Shown in pieces: positions 33,566-46,106 of a stretch of 64,000 bases of DNA. Made by a program: the position numbers and the translations under genes. How positions within the stretch are numbered: the stretch's first letter is position 1; each line of letters opens with the position of its first letter. Under the pieces are notes generated by a model. The model ran no database searches. It was given only the letters and a program-made list of their open reading frames with translations, and was not told where the DNA came from. This stretch comes from Candidatus Corynebacterium faecigallinarum (GTDB lineage Bacteria > Actinomycetota > Actinomycetes > Mycobacteriales > Mycobacteriaceae). The stretch spans positions 1 through 64,000 of the forward strand of contig DWVP01000020.1 in NCBI GenBank assembly GCA_019120175.1, given 5' to 3'.

Positions 33566-35122
33566 CTACTGCAGTGCCGAGGTAAGGCGGGCGACATTCT
33601 CCAGATATCGTCGCCACATCGGCCGGCTGTTCCACTGGTCGGTGGTCAATTCGGTGCACTCGGCGCGGTAGTCGGCGGCCAGATCGTGCAGGGCACTGAT
33701 CACGTCACCCTTTTCGACCATCAGCGTGACCTCGTAGTTCAGCTCGAAGGAGCGGATGTCCATATTGGACGACCCCATCACCGCGACCTCGTCATCGGCG
33801 ATCATGAACTTGGTGTGCAGCACCGCCGGGTAGGGGTACTGGAAGATACGGACACCGGCGCGTTGCAGTTCGGAGTAGTACGAGGACTGGGCGAAGTCGA
33901 CCAGGGCCTGGTCGGCCTTCTCCGAGACGTACAGTTCGACCTCCACACCGCGGTAGGACGCCGTGGTCACCGCGTCCATCAGTGCCTCCTCCGGCACGAA
34001 GTAGGGGCTGACGATGACCAGCCGCTCTTTCGCGTGGTGCGCGAGTGAGACGAACAGCCGCAGGTTGGGTTCGGTGGTGTACCCCGGGCCGGAGGGGATG
34101 ACCTGCATGACCTCGGCGCCGGGGGTGTCGTCCCACGGGGTGTCCTCGCTGGCGAGCCAGTCGGCGGCCTGGGTGGGGGAGAGCAGGGCGAGCTCCTCCT
34201 TGGACTCGGTGAACCAGTCGACGGCGAAGACCGCGTCGAGGCTCAACACGATCGGTCCGCTGACCTGCACCATGATGTCCACCCAGTGCCGTCCCTTCCG
34301 CTGGTTCGCGGACTTGAGGTAGCTGGAGTCGATCATGTTCTGACTGCCCATGAAGCCGATGCGTCCGTCGACGACCAGGATCTTGCGGTGGTTGCGCAGG
34401 TCGGGTCGCCGGAAACGCCATTTCAGCGGCTGCAACGGCAGCATCAGCTTCCAGTCCACACCGATGTCGGTGAGACGTTTGCCGAGCGTGCGGTAACCCG
34501 GGTACTTCCAGCTGCCGACCTGGTCGAACATCAGACGGACCTTCACCCCGCGGGCGACGGCGCGTTCCAGGGCGGAGAAGAAGACGTCGGTGGAGTCGTC
34601 CCAGGCGGTGATGTAGATCTGGACGTTGACGTAGTTCTCGGCGGTGTCCACCGCCTCGGCCATCTTCCGCAGGCTCTCCTGGTAGTCGGAGTGCAGGGCG
34701 ACGAAGTCGCCGGTGGCCGCGGGCATGGCGGTGAGACGGCGGTTCAGCATGATCATGCTGGCGACCTCGTCGTTGAGCGTGTGGCCCTCGGGGATGGCGG
34801 GTTCGTCCTGGCTGACCGTGCGGATCAGTTCATTGGCCTGGTTCTGGATGCGGTGGCGTCGCCGGTTGATGTACGGCGATCCCATCAGCAGGAACAGGAC
34901 GATGCCGACCATCGGGATGAGGAAGATGGCAAGCAGCCAGGCCATCGCACTGGTGGGTTTGCGCTGGGAGGGCACGTAGCCCAGGGCCACGATGCGCAGC
35001 AGCATGTCGAAGGCGATCACCCCCCACTGCCACCAGGTGAGGTCCGCGGAGAGGTAGTGGCCGACCAGGGGGAAGGCGAGCCACTCCGGGGTGATGAAGG
35101 ACCAGAACTCCGACCAGCTCAT
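33566..35122 (-). CDS. cls: Cardiolipin synthase
   Basis: 518 residues. Two N-terminal transmembrane helices, for example MAWLLAIFLIPMVGIVLFLL, are followed by two phospholipase D HKD motifs: HRKILVVDGRIGFMGSQNM and HTKFMIADDEVAVMGSSNMD. The enzyme makes cardiolipin from phosphatidylglycerol at the inner membrane. The start overlaps the xth stop (ATGA), so the two are co-transcribed. Confidence 0.92.
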   Translation of the reverse strand: MSWSEFWSFITPEWLAFPLVGHYLSADLTWWQWGVIAFDMLLRIVALGYVPSQRKPTSAMAWLLAIFLIPMVGIVLFLLMGSPYINRRRHRIQNQANELIRTVSQDEPAIPEGHTLNDEVASMIMLNRRLTAMPAATGDFVALHSDYQESLRKMAEAVDTAENYVNVQIYITAWDDSTDVFFSALERAVARGVKVRLMFDQVGSWKYPGYRTLGKRLTDIGVDWKLMLPLQPLKWRFRRPDLRNHRKILVVDGRIGFMGSQNMIDSSYLKSANQRKGRHWVDIMVQVSGPIVLSLDAVFAVDWFTESKEELALLSPTQAADWLASEDTPWDDTPGAEVMQVIPSGPGYTTEPNLRLFVSLAHHAKERLVIVSPYFVPEEALMDAVTTASYRGVEVELYVSEKADQALVDFAQSSYYSELQRAGVRIFQYPYPAVLHTKFMIADDEVAVMGSSNMDIRSFELNYEVTLMVEKGDVISALHDLAADYRAECTELTTDQWNSRPMWRRYLENVARLTSALQ

Positions 35123-35883
35123 GCGGTGTAGTCCACGATCACCGGCGCATGGTCGGAGGCCCCCTTGCCCTTACGCTCGTCGGCGTCGGTCCAGGCACGA
35201 CCGGCAGTCATCCCACGGCTGAACTGCAGGTCGATCCGGATGCCATGGTTACGTTGGAAGCGCATCGCCTGGTAGTCCCAGTAGGAGTAGGTGCCGGAGA
35301 GTCCCGCGGTGGCCTCGGTCATTCCGGCGTCGGTGACGAGCCGTTCGAGTGCGGCACGTTCCCGCGGGGTGACGTGGGTCTTGCCGTCGAAGAAGGACCG
35401 GTCCCACACATCGGCGTCGGTGGGGATGATGTTGAAGTCGCCGACGACGACGGTGGGCTCCGTGCCCTCCCGCAGCGAAGACACCAGTGCGTCGAGGAAG
35501 TCGAGCTTGTAGGTGTAGTGCCGGTCGGAGATCTCGCGGCCGTTGGGGACGTACAGGCTCCACACCCGCACCCCGCCGCACACCGCGCTGAGGGCGCGGG
35601 CCTCCTCGGTCGGTTCGGCCGCCGGGTCCTTGTCGAAACCGGGCTGGCCGAAGCTGGTGCTCATGTCCTCTAACCCGATGCGGGAGAGGACCGCGACCCC
35701 GTTCCAGGCGCTGAACCCATGGTGGGCCTGTTCGTAGCCCATGTCGGAGAAGTCGGGGAACTGTTCGTCGGTGCACTTGGTCTCCTGGAGACACAGCACG
35801 TCCACGTCCGAGCGCTCCAGGAAGTCCCGGATACGTTGCTCACGGTTGCGGGAGGAGTTCACGTTCCAGGTGGCGATGCGCAT
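35119..35883 (-). CDS. xth: Exodeoxyribonuclease III
   Basis: 254 residues of the AP-endonuclease/exonuclease III family: MRIATWNVNSSRNR, CLQETKC (catalytic Glu), GDFNIIPTDADVW, RIDLQFS and GASDHAPVIVDY. It acts in base excision repair. ATG 35883 is 7 nt after a minus-strand -10 TATGCT (plus 35891-35896) that lies at the 3' end of the GNAT gene, so it has its own leaderless promoter. The order def-GNAT-xth also occurs in M. tuberculosis (Rv0429c-Rv0427c). Confidence 0.95.
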   Translation of the reverse strand: MRIATWNVNSSRNREQRIRDFLERSDVDVLCLQETKCTDEQFPDFSDMGYEQAHHGFSAWNGVAVLSRIGLEDMSTSFGQPGFDKDPAAEPTEEARALSAVCGGVRVWSLYVPNGREISDRHYTYKLDFLDALVSSLREGTEPTVVVGDFNIIPTDADVWDRSFFDGKTHVTPRERAALERLVTDAGMTEATAGLSGTYSYWDYQAMRFQRNHGIRIDLQFSRGMTAGRAWTDADERKGKGASDHAPVIVDYTA

Positions 35884-35886
35884 GAC

Positions 35887-36984
35887 CTACAGCATATCGG
35901 TTTCCTGATTGCGCAGGGTCATGCACCGGTGCCGGTGGTGCTCGGAGAAGCCCAGCGAGTGGTAGAGGGCGCGTCCGGCGGTATTCGACGTGATGACCTG
36001 CAGGTAGCTGCGGGACGCCCCGTGGTCGCGTCCCCAGTGCAACATCGCGGTGACCATGTAGCGCCCCAAGCCTTTCCGGCGCCAGTCGGCGGCGACCTCG
36101 ACGGCGGAGAAACCGAGGTAGTCGTGGGTTCCGCCGCGGGTCACGGTGCCGCGGGTGACAGCGACGAGTTCACCGTCGACGGTGATCCGGGCGAAGCCGA
36201 GGGTGCCGTCGATGCGTCCGGCCAGTAGCCGCAGGGCGTGCTCGGGCAGCGGTTCACCGCGGAAGTGGTACAGGCTGAGCCAGTCGTCGTCGGGTTCCCC
36301 GGCGATGGAGAACTCCACCGAGCGTCCGGCCAGGGCCGGGATGTCGGGGAGTTCGGGCAGGTCGTCGTCGAGGTCGCGGGTCATCACGATGATCTCCGGG
36401 CCGTGCTCCCCCTCGAGCTGCTCGGCGGGACGCGCGACCCGGTCGGGCACGAGCAGGCGCACCGGCAGGTCGTGGCGGGCGTAGAAGTCGCGGATGGCGA
36501 CCATCGGCACCGGGGTGGTGCCGGTGGAGGGGCCCAGCGGGACCGCGGAGTTGGACCGTTCGGTGATGCCGTCACCGGCGCGCAGCAGCCAGCCGTCGAC
36601 GGTCTCGTTGGCGATACCGGGGAAGGCGGCGGCGGTGGCCTGCTCCACCGCCCGGATGTCGGAGGTGCGGACCGGGCGGGAGGCCAGGGTCTTGAGCACC
36701 ACCACCTGGTCGGCGGGGATCTCGTGGGAGTCGCCGTGCTTGTCGACGAGGACCAGCGGATCGACTGAGGTGATCACCCCGATGACGTCGCTGACCAGCG
36801 GGCGGCCGGTGGTGGGGTTGATCACTGTCTGACCGTCCTGAACGACGAGGCGACGCACCGTGGCGCGGGAGCCGACCCGCACGCTCACCGGGTCGGTGTG
36901 GCGGGAGACCGGGAAGGCCAGGCCGGGGTGGGACACCGCACCGGCATGTGCGCCGGACCAGGATGTGTCAGGGGTGTCAGGCAC
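35887..36984 (-). CDS. GNAT acetyltransferase, Rv0428c-like
   Basis: 365 residues from GTG 36984, 2 nt after the def stop. An N-terminal beta-rich domain (about 30-95; VGSRATVRRL, GVITSVDPLVLVDKHGDSHE) precedes a double GNAT region. The C-terminal copy has VEVAADWRRKGLGRYMVTAM (acetyl-CoA motif) and TSNTAGRALYHSLGFSEHHR. It sits between def and xth as in mycobacteria; the substrate is unknown. Confidence 0.85.
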   Translation of the reverse strand: MPDTPDTSWSGAHAGAVSHPGLAFPVSRHTDPVSVRVGSRATVRRLVVQDGQTVINPTTGRPLVSDVIGVITSVDPLVLVDKHGDSHEIPADQVVVLKTLASRPVRTSDIRAVEQATAAAFPGIANETVDGWLLRAGDGITERSNSAVPLGPSTGTTPVPMVAIRDFYARHDLPVRLLVPDRVARPAEQLEGEHGPEIIVMTRDLDDDLPELPDIPALAGRSVEFSIAGEPDDDWLSLYHFRGEPLPEHALRLLAGRIDGTLGFARITVDGELVAVTRGTVTRGGTHDYLGFSAVEVAADWRRKGLGRYMVTAMLHWGRDHGASRSYLQVITSNTAGRALYHSLGFSEHHRHRCMTLRNQETDML

Positions 36985-36986
36985 TG

Positions 36987-37622
36987 TTATCCGCCATGGC
37001 CGAAGGGGTCGGGGTCCTCGCCCGGGAGCCAGGTGTTGCCGGCGGTGGTCCAGCCCTCATGCTTCACGGTCTTCTTCGCTGCCCGCTTGTTCCGGCCGAC
37101 GAGGGTGTCGATGTAGAGGAAACCGTCGAGGTGACCGGTCTCGTGCTGCAGGCAGCGGGCGAAGAAACCGTAGCCCTCCACGCTGACCGGCTCGCCGTTC
37201 TCGTCGACACCGGTCACCCGGGCCCAGTCGGCGCGTCCGGTGGGGAAGTCGTAGCCGGGCACGGAGAGGCAGCCCTCGACGTCGTCCTCCGGGTCCGGCA
37301 TGGTGCCGGGGATCTCGGAGGTCTCCAGCACCGGGTTGATCACGCAACCCTTACGCATCGGGCCCCCCTGGGCCTCGATGTCGGCCTCCGACTTACGCTC
37401 GCCCCCGGCGTCCTCGATGTCGGGGCAGTCGTAGATGAACAGACGCTTGGCCACCCCGACCTGGTTGGCGGCGAGGCCGACACCGTTGGCGGCATCGAGG
37501 GTCTCGTACATGTCGGCGATCAGGGTGTTCAACTCCACGGAGCCGATCTCGGCCGGGTCGACCGGTTCGGTGGGGTTGTGCAGGACGGGATCGCCACAGA
37601 TGACGATGGGCATGACGGACAT
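36987..37622 (-). CDS. def: Peptide deformylase
   Basis: 211 residues. The three PDF motifs are present: [19 protein letters not shown] and QHETGHLDG, giving the metal ligands Cys and two His. It removes the N-formyl group from nascent proteins. ATG 37622 is preferred to ATG 37628 because a -10 TATCCT (plus 37630-37635) lies exactly 7 nt upstream of 37622, while 37628 would be only 1 nt from it. Loop insertions after the first motif (around [18 protein letters not shown]) match the longer mycobacterial type. Confidence 0.93.
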   Translation of the reverse strand: MSVMPIVICGDPVLHNPTEPVDPAEIGSVELNTLIADMYETLDAANGVGLAANQVGVAKRLFIYDCPDIEDAGGERKSEADIEAQGGPMRKGCVINPVLETSEIPGTMPDPEDDVEGCLSVPGYDFPTGRADWARVTGVDENGEPVSVEGYGFFARCLQHETGHLDGFLYIDTLVGRNKRAAKKTVKHEGWTTAGNTWLPGEDPDPFGHGG

Positions 37623-37653
37623 GCCCATCAGGATAGTCGCTGACGGTGCGGCG

Positions 37654-38982
37654 TCACACGTGCAGGTCGGACTTCTCCACGGACTTCGGGACCAGCCAGA
37701 CGGCCACGCCGGAGATCACGGCCATCGCGGCGAGGTAGATGCCGATCGTCCAGGAGTTGCCGGTCTCGTCCAGCAGCAGCTGCGCGATCATCGGTGCGAA
37801 GGCACCACCGAGGATCGACCCCAGCGCGTAGCCGATGGAGGTGCCGGAGTAGCGCACCTTCGCCGGGAACATCTCGGCGTACAGGGCCGACTGCGGGGCG
37901 TAGGACGGTGCGAGGCCGACGGTCAGCACGACCACGACCAGGACCAGCCACAGCAGCTCACCCTTGTCGACGAAGAACCACATGGGGATCGCCCAGACCG
38001 CGATGATGGCGTAGCCGATCATGAAGGTCTCGCGGCGTCCGATCTTGTCGGAGATCTTGCCGGACCACAGGGTCAGCACCAGCCAGGAGACACCACCGAT
38101 CAGGGTGGCGATCAGGGTGTCCGAGCGATCCATGCCCACGGCGTCGCTGCTGGAGTAGGAGGAGAAGAAGGCGATGATCATGTAGCCGGCGGCGTTGTTG
38201 CCGGCGAAGATGAACGCGGCGAGCAGCACGCGGCGCCAGTGGTGGCGGAAGAGGTCACTCAGCGGGGTGGACGCCTCCTTGGCGCGTTCCTGCATCTGGG
38301 TGTAGACCGGGGACTCCTCGACGGCACGGCGGACAATGTACCCGACGACGATCAGCACGATCGAGGACAGGAAGGGGATACGCCAGCCCCAGGCCTGGAA
38401 GGTGTCCTCGTCCATGTTGGTGGTCAGCAGGTACATGAACGACGTCGCCAGGATCAGGCCCAGCGGCACGCCGATCTGCGGGTAGGAGCCGAACAGGCCG
38501 CGCTTCTCGACCGGGGCGTGCTCGACCGCCATCAGGGCGGCGCCGCCCCACTCGCCACCGGCGGAGAGGCCCTGCATGATGCGCATCAGGATCAGCAGGA
38601 CGGGTGCGGCGACACCGATGGTCTCGTAGGTCGGCAGCAGGCCAATCAGTGCGGTGGCCAGGCCCATGCCGAACAGTGTGGCGACAAGGACGGACTTGCG
38701 TCCGTATTTGTCGCCGAGGTGGCCGGCGATGACCGCGCCGAGCGGGCGGAACAGGAAACTGATGCCGATGGTGGCCCAGGAGATCACCTGGGCGAGGGTG
38801 GACTCGCTGCCCAGCGGTTCGAAGAACAGCGGGGCGAAGACGAAGGCGGCGGCCTGGGCGTAGATGAAGAAGTCGTACCACTCGATGGTGGTGCCGACCA
38901 GGGTGCCGGCAAGGACCCGTTTCTGTTCGCGGGTCTGCTTGCCGTTCGGGGGACTCTGCCGCTCATTGGTGGCTGTGGTCAT
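37654..38982 (-). CDS. MFS transporter, metabolite:H+ symporter (MHS) family
   Basis: 442 residues from ATG 38982 (GGAG upstream); the longer upstream frame is not credible. There are twelve helices, with the family signature [35 protein letters not shown] (MFS motif), [18 protein letters not shown] and PEKR-like [19 protein letters not shown] members take up shikimate, citrate, proline/betaine or 2-oxoglutarate; the substrate here cannot be told. Confidence 0.88.
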   Translation of the reverse strand: MTTATNERQSPPNGKQTREQKRVLAGTLVGTTIEWYDFFIYAQAAAFVFAPLFFEPLGSESTLAQVISWATIGISFLFRPLGAVIAGHLGDKYGRKSVLVATLFGMGLATALIGLLPTYETIGVAAPVLLILMRIMQGLSAGGEWGGAALMAVEHAPVEKRGLFGSYPQIGVPLGLILATSFMYLLTTNMDEDTFQAWGWRIPFLSSIVLIVVGYIVRRAVEESPVYTQMQERAKEASTPLSDLFRHHWRRVLLAAFIFAGNNAAGYMIIAFFSSYSSSDAVGMDRSDTLIATLIGGVSWLVLTLWSGKISDKIGRRETFMIGYAIIAVWAIPMWFFVDKGELLWLVLVVVVLTVGLAPSYAPQSALYAEMFPAKVRYSGTSIGYALGSILGGAFAPMIAQLLLDETGNSWTIGIYLAAMAVISGVAVWLVPKSVEKSDLHV

Positions 38983-39111
38983 TGTTTCTCCGGAAAAAGT
39001 CAGTGGTCGCGCCGGTGGAGCGACATCGTGTCGGGCACACGTACTGTACGCAATCGGTGGCGGCGGTGGGGAGTTTTCGATGCATTCTGGTGCCGGATAG
39101 AGTGAATCTCC

Positions 39112-39345
39112 ATGACGGACACCGGGGAGAGTACGGACTCGCTCAGCGAGCGCGAGCACGAGATGCTCAGTTTCGAGTCACTGTGGTGGCGTGATGAGGG
39201 GGCGAAGGCCGAGGAGATCCGCCGCCGTTTCCAGGTCACTCCGGTGCGTTACTACCAGCAACTCAATGCGTTGATTGCCCGGCCGGAGGCGTTGGACGTG
39301 GATCCGGTGCTGGTGAAGACATTACTGAGACGTCGGGATACGTGA
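39112..39345 (+). CDS. DUF3263 small protein
   Basis: 77 residues. The conserved core LSEREHEMLSFESLWWRDEG and RRRFQVTPVRYYQQLNALI is an HTH-like DUF3263 domain of actinobacteria. The order def/DUF3263/LytR_C matches Rv0429c-Rv0431. ATG 39112 lies 8 nt after a -10 TAGAGT (39098-39103), so it is probably leaderless. Confidence 0.85.
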   Translation: MTDTGESTDSLSEREHEMLSFESLWWRDEGAKAEEIRRRFQVTPVRYYQQLNALIARPEALDVDPVLVKTLLRRRDT

Positions 39346-39395
39346 AGGCGGTGTCGGTCTGGTGTGACTGGTGTGACACAAGTTAAGCTTGCACC

Positions 39396-40232
39396 GTGAC
39401 TGATCAGAACGGACCTGTCTACGACCCGAACCCGAACACCTCCTACGACGAGGACTTCGCCATCGGTGCTGCCGCTGGAGCGGGGGACGCCGGGCTCACC
39501 CCCGAGATGGAGAAGGAGAAGCCGGCCGGCGGGGCTCCGCTGCGCGGACTCGCGATGATCCTCACCGCGGTGGCGGTCGTCCTGATTGCCTGGGGCGTCT
39601 TCTCCTTCGTCGGCGACGACGGTGACGATGACGGAAGCGACGTCGACTCGGGCACGGTCGCCGGGGAGCAGGACGGCACGAATGGCTCGGACGGCAGCGG
39701 TGCCGACTCCGACGACGCGAACCGCGACGGGGATGGAACATCCGGCTCCGACAGCGCTGACAGTGACAGCGCTGACAGTGACAGCGCTGACAGCGCTGAC
39801 AGCGCTGACAGTGACACTGGTGACGCTGACGACGCGAACCGCGACGGCGACGGCGGCACTGACGGCAACTCGGACGGGAGCGGCGCGAACATCGACCGCG
39901 GTGAGACCGCGGTGACCGTGCTGAACAACGGCCCGAGCAACGGCGGCCCGATCGCCACCGACGCCGCCGACCGCCTGCGCGAGGATAACTGGAGCAACAT
40001 CGGCTTCGGTAACCTGCAGGGACGGGTGACCGGGGTCAGCGAAGAGACCCGCGTATACTACCCCGAGGGCAATGCCCAGGCGCAGGCCGCTGCCGAGCAG
40101 ATCGGACGGGACCTCGGGATCCCGGTGGCTTCCGGAAACAACGACTACTACGACCGCTTCGGCGAGGCCGACGTCCGCAACGGTCCGGACGCGACGAATG
40201 TCGTCATCGTCCTGACCGGTCCGCTCGCCTAG
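39396..40232 (+). CDS. VirR-like membrane protein with LytR_C domain
   Basis: 278 residues. A cytoplasmic N-terminus and one transmembrane helix ([20 protein letters not shown], near residue 60) lead to a long Asp/Ser/Gly linker with SADSD repeats (about residues 80-165). A C-terminal LytR_C domain follows: [20 protein letters not shown] and [10 protein letters not shown]. By position and domains it is the counterpart of Rv0431 (VirR), which affects envelope integrity and vesicle release in M. tuberculosis. GTG 39396 is 6 nt after a -10 TAAGCT, so probably leaderless. Confidence 0.8.
   Translation: MTDQNGPVYDPNPNTSYDEDFAIGAAAGAGDAGLTPEMEKEKPAGGAPLRGLAMILTAVAVVLIAWGVFSFVGDDGDDDGSDVDSGTVAGEQDGTNGSDGSGADSDDANRDGDGTSGSDSADSDSADSDSADSADSADSDTGDADDANRDGDGGTDGNSDGSGANIDRGETAVTVLNNGPSNGGPIATDAADRLREDNWSNIGFGNLQGRVTGVSEETRVYYPEGNAQAQAAAEQIGRDLGIPVASGNNDYYDRFGEADVRNGPDATNVVIVLTGPLA
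39750..39815 (+). repeat. Tandem repeat coding for the SADSD linker
   Basis: Units of GACAGCGCTGAC alternating with GACAGTGAC encode the acidic linker of the VirR-like protein. Length polymorphism is likely. Confidence 0.7.
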
Positions 40233-40290
40233 AAGCGGGGGTCTGGTATCGGGGCAAGGGTTCCGGGGTCGATGCAGTAACATTCCCCCC

Positions 40291-41469
40291 ATGGAATTTC
40301 CGTCCTCCGCCCCGACGGTCGGTATCGAATGGGAGGTGGCCCTGGTCGACCCGGAGACCAGGGACCTCACCCCTGCCGCCGCCGCGCTCGTCGATGCCCT
40401 TGACGAGCGGTTTCCGGGCCACCGGATCACCCGCGAGTTCCTCGCGAACACCGTCGAGATGGTCACCGGGGTCCACGAGACCATCCCCGGCGCCGTCGAG
40501 GACCTGCGCGAACAGCTCACCCAGATCCTCGCGGTCGCCGATGACCTGGGGGTGAACGTCTTCTCGGCGGGCACCCATCCGTTCGCCCACTGGGGTGACC
40601 AGATCCTCAGCGAGAAATCGTCCTACCAGGAGATCATCCAGCGCACCCAGTACTGGGGCCGCCAGATGCTGATCTGGGGCATCCACGTGCATGTCGGGGT
40701 CGGCGGCAGGGACCGGGTGTGGCCGATCATCAACGCGGTGATGACGCAGTACCCGCATGTGCTGGCACTGTCGGCGTCCTCCCCGGCGTGGGAGGGCCTG
40801 GACACCGGCTACGCCTCGAACCGCACACTGCTGTACCAGCAGCTGCCGACCGCCGGTATGCCCTACCAGTTCGCTGACTGGGACGAGTGGGAGGCGTTCA
40901 ACGTCGACCAGGACCGTTCCGGGGTGATCAACCACACCGGCTCGATGCACTTCGACGTGCGTCCCTCGAAGTACGGCACGGTGGAGGTCCGCTTCGCCGA
41001 TGCCACGATGGAGGTCTGGGAGGTCGGCGCGATCGCCGCCTTCATCCACTGCCTGGTGGTGCACTATGAGCGTGAGTGGCAGGCCGGACGCGACCTGCCC
41101 ACCCTGCAGCACTGGCATGTGGCGGAGAACAAGTGGCGGGCGGCCCGGTACGGGTTGGAGGCGTTGATCATCACCGACCGGGACACCACCGAGCGGTGGG
41201 TCACCGAGGACATCGCCGACTGGCTGGAGCGGCTCGCCCCGCTCGCCGAGGAGCTGGGCTGTTCGGCTGAGTTGGCTGACGTGCGCCGCATCATGGAACG
41301 CGGCGGGGACTACGCCCTGCAGCGTGCGGCGGCCCGGGAGGCTGGGGCGGCACTGGAGCCGGGGGTGCGTACCCGCGGTGACGTCGGTGCCGAGGAGGGC
41401 TTCACCCAGCCGGACGCATGGATCGCTGCAGTGGACCTGACGGTCGACTCACTGCGGCGATCGGTGTAG
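40291..41469 (+). CDS. Glutamate-cysteine ligase family 2 protein (YbdK-type)
   Basis: 392 residues. [16 protein letters not shown] near the N-terminus and [15 protein letters not shown] and [20 protein letters not shown] are typical of GCS2-family carboxylate-amine ligases. M. tuberculosis Rv0433 occupies the same position. YbdK has weak glutamate-cysteine ligase activity in E. coli; the biological substrate here is unknown. ATG 40291 is 7 nt after -10 TAACAT (40278-40283), so leaderless. Confidence 0.88.
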   Translation: MEFPSSAPTVGIEWEVALVDPETRDLTPAAAALVDALDERFPGHRITREFLANTVEMVTGVHETIPGAVEDLREQLTQILAVADDLGVNVFSAGTHPFAHWGDQILSEKSSYQEIIQRTQYWGRQMLIWGIHVHVGVGGRDRVWPIINAVMTQYPHVLALSASSPAWEGLDTGYASNRTLLYQQLPTAGMPYQFADWDEWEAFNVDQDRSGVINHTGSMHFDVRPSKYGTVEVRFADATMEVWEVGAIAAFIHCLVVHYEREWQAGRDLPTLQHWHVAENKWRAARYGLEALIITDRDTTERWVTEDIADWLERLAPLAEELGCSAELADVRRIMERGGDYALQRAAAREAGAALEPGVRTRGDVGAEEGFTQPDAWIAAVDLTVDSLRRSV

Positions 41470-41480
41470 GTGGAGCGTCG

Positions 41481-42110
41481 TTAGCCGTGCAGGCGTCCGG
41501 CGGCGGACGCCAGGGCGTTGGCGATCGAGAGATCACGGTCGGCGCCGAAGCCGACGGCCCAGATCTTCTTCGTCTCGTGCTGGGCGAAGATGAAGGTGAC
41601 CGTCGCCTCGAAGATGTCGTACTGGTGGAACTCCAGGACCTCGACCCGGCGGCCGTGGTCTGCCAGGATCTGGGTCATGGCCGAGGATGCGCCCATCGCC
41701 GTGATCGAGACGCGGGTACCGGTGTTGCCGCGCAGGCCGGTGATGCTCAGCTCGTAGGACTTGCGGCCGGCCGCCCGGCGGGTCGCGGTCATCGACTCGA
41801 CCCGTAGGGCGGAGGGGGCGTAGGTGGCGATGAACTTCCGCCACTCCATGCCCCGGGCCTCCTGGCGCATGCCGGTGGGAAGGCGCTTGCCGAAGCGGGC
41901 GCGGAAGGGGTCCTCGGAGAAGACCCGGGTGCGCTGGCGGCGCTTCTCGATCCGGGTGGGGTTGCCCTCCCGGTAGGTGACGGCAGTGGACCGGCGCAGG
42001 CCGGGCTGGTCGGTGTAGGTCGGGGCATTCCGCGTGGGGCCGGCCTCTTCGGGGCGCGCAAAGCGGATCATCGTGGTGGTGGGCATCCGGTTGTCCTGTG
42101 ACTCGAACAT
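41481..42110 (-). CDS. Stand-alone protein resembling the LeuA regulatory domain
   Basis: 209 residues from ATG 42110. No TIM-barrel catalytic domain is present. The C-terminal ~110 residues read like the LeuA allosteric/dimerisation domain: a GA-S-AMTQILADHGRRVEVLE segment, then a strand-rich part, then IWAVGFGADRDLSIANALAS (compare the W-G-V-G-x-D end of LeuA). The basic N-terminal half (RIEKRRQRTRVFSEDPFR, then RKFIATYAPSALRVES) is not familiar; the phrase resembling F-x-x-x-Y-x-P suggests decay from, or kinship with, a synthase linker. The function is unknown; a leucine- or 2-oxoacid-sensing partner protein is one idea. Confidence 0.5.
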   Translation of the reverse strand: MFESQDNRMPTTTMIRFARPEEAGPTRNAPTYTDQPGLRRSTAVTYREGNPTRIEKRRQRTRVFSEDPFRARFGKRLPTGMRQEARGMEWRKFIATYAPSALRVESMTATRRAAGRKSYELSITGLRGNTGTRVSITAMGASSAMTQILADHGRRVEVLEFHQYDIFEATVTFIFAQHETKKIWAVGFGADRDLSIANALASAAGRLHG

Positions 42111-42185
42111 GAGTGGGTCTTTCCCTTGTGCTGGTTGGTCGTCGGGGGATGTGGACCGACGCAACCGCCGCGAATAGCGCGACTT

Positions 42186-42225
42186 ACCCCGAGGTGGAGG
42201 GGTCAGTCCGCTCCTCCACCGGGGT
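42186..42225 (-). terminator. Hairpin downstream of the M20 peptidase gene
   Basis: ACCCC-GA-GGTGGAGG pairs with CCTCCACC-GGGGT with a two-base bulge, between the peptidase stop (42276) and the LeuA-like gene. There is no U-tract, so terminator function is tentative. Confidence 0.4.
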
Positions 42226-42275
42226 GGGCTACTCGCTTAAGGGTGCTGATCATGGAGATGATGTTAGTTGTGTCA

Positions 42276-45563
<3,288 letters not shown>

Positions 45564-45598
45564 TCCGTCTGTCGTATACCCCCATATGCGGCCCCTTG

Positions 45599-45644
45599 AA
45601 CCCGCCACAGTCACGGTGAACGCCGTTTCCTGTGGTGGGTTTTC
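45599..45644 (+). terminator. groEL terminator
   Basis: CCCGCCACAG pairs with CTGTGGTGGG (one G-U) and is followed by TTTTCC. A smaller inner hairpin (ACGG/CCGT) lies in the loop. Confidence 0.7.
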
Positions 45645-45848
45645 CGTATGGCGCGGGCATACCACGAAGCTTTCAATCAGTTCACTGAGCAGTGATGATC
45701 GGAGTGGATCGGTGCTCTTCCTTCCGGCGGTCGACGGTTCCCCGGGGAAAAGGATCGCGAACTGCTGTTGCGGAATCCCCGACAGTTGGTAGGTTCAGGA
45801 AAAGGTCCGGATGTCCCGGGCCGTACATGAACTTCAGGAGAGAACATC

Positions 45849-45971
45849 ATGGATATCGACGCGATCACCGAACTGCTCGGCAACCTGTCCACCTTCTTCG
45901 GCGGCTTCTCTGACGTCTTCAGTGGCCTCGGCGACATCTTCACCGGCGGCGCTGCACTGTCCTCCGAGTAG
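45849..45971 (+). CDS. PorH-like small outer-membrane porin
   Basis: 40 residues, beginning MDIDAITELLGNLSTFFGG and ending ALSSE, too short to be found by length alone. AGGAGAGA lies just upstream and a strong terminator follows. In C. glutamicum the pore-forming peptides PorH and PorA are encoded between groEL2 and ppk2, exactly this place. The start resembles PorH (MDLSLLKETLGN). It is amphipathic, has no signal peptide like the known PorH/PorA, and has C-terminal serines where PorH is O-mycoloylated. Only one such gene is seen here, while C. glutamicum has two. Confidence 0.75.
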   Translation: MDIDAITELLGNLSTFFGGFSDVFSGLGDIFTGGAALSSE

Positions 45972-46005
45972 GAGTACAGCACTGTCCCCGCGGGGACCTG
46001 AGATG

Positions 46006-46031
46006 AGCCCGGCTTCGGCCGGGCTTTTCTT
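46006..46031 (+). terminator. Terminator after the porin gene
   Basis: AGCCCGGC-TTCG-GCCGGGCT stem with a stable UUCG tetraloop followed by TTTCTT. A second small palindrome, GTCCCCGCGGGGAC, lies at 45984-45997. Confidence 0.9.
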
Positions 46032-46106
46032 GTGTCCGGTCGCAACCGGGGGTGGCCCTGTTTTCTTTCCGGTGAACGTCGATGGTTGCTCAACTAGAGT
46101 AGGGGT

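Noticed and set aside
46006..46106. Second porin (PorA-like) gene after the PorH-like gene
   Set aside because: The only frame starts inside the terminator hairpin and encodes no amphipathic peptide.
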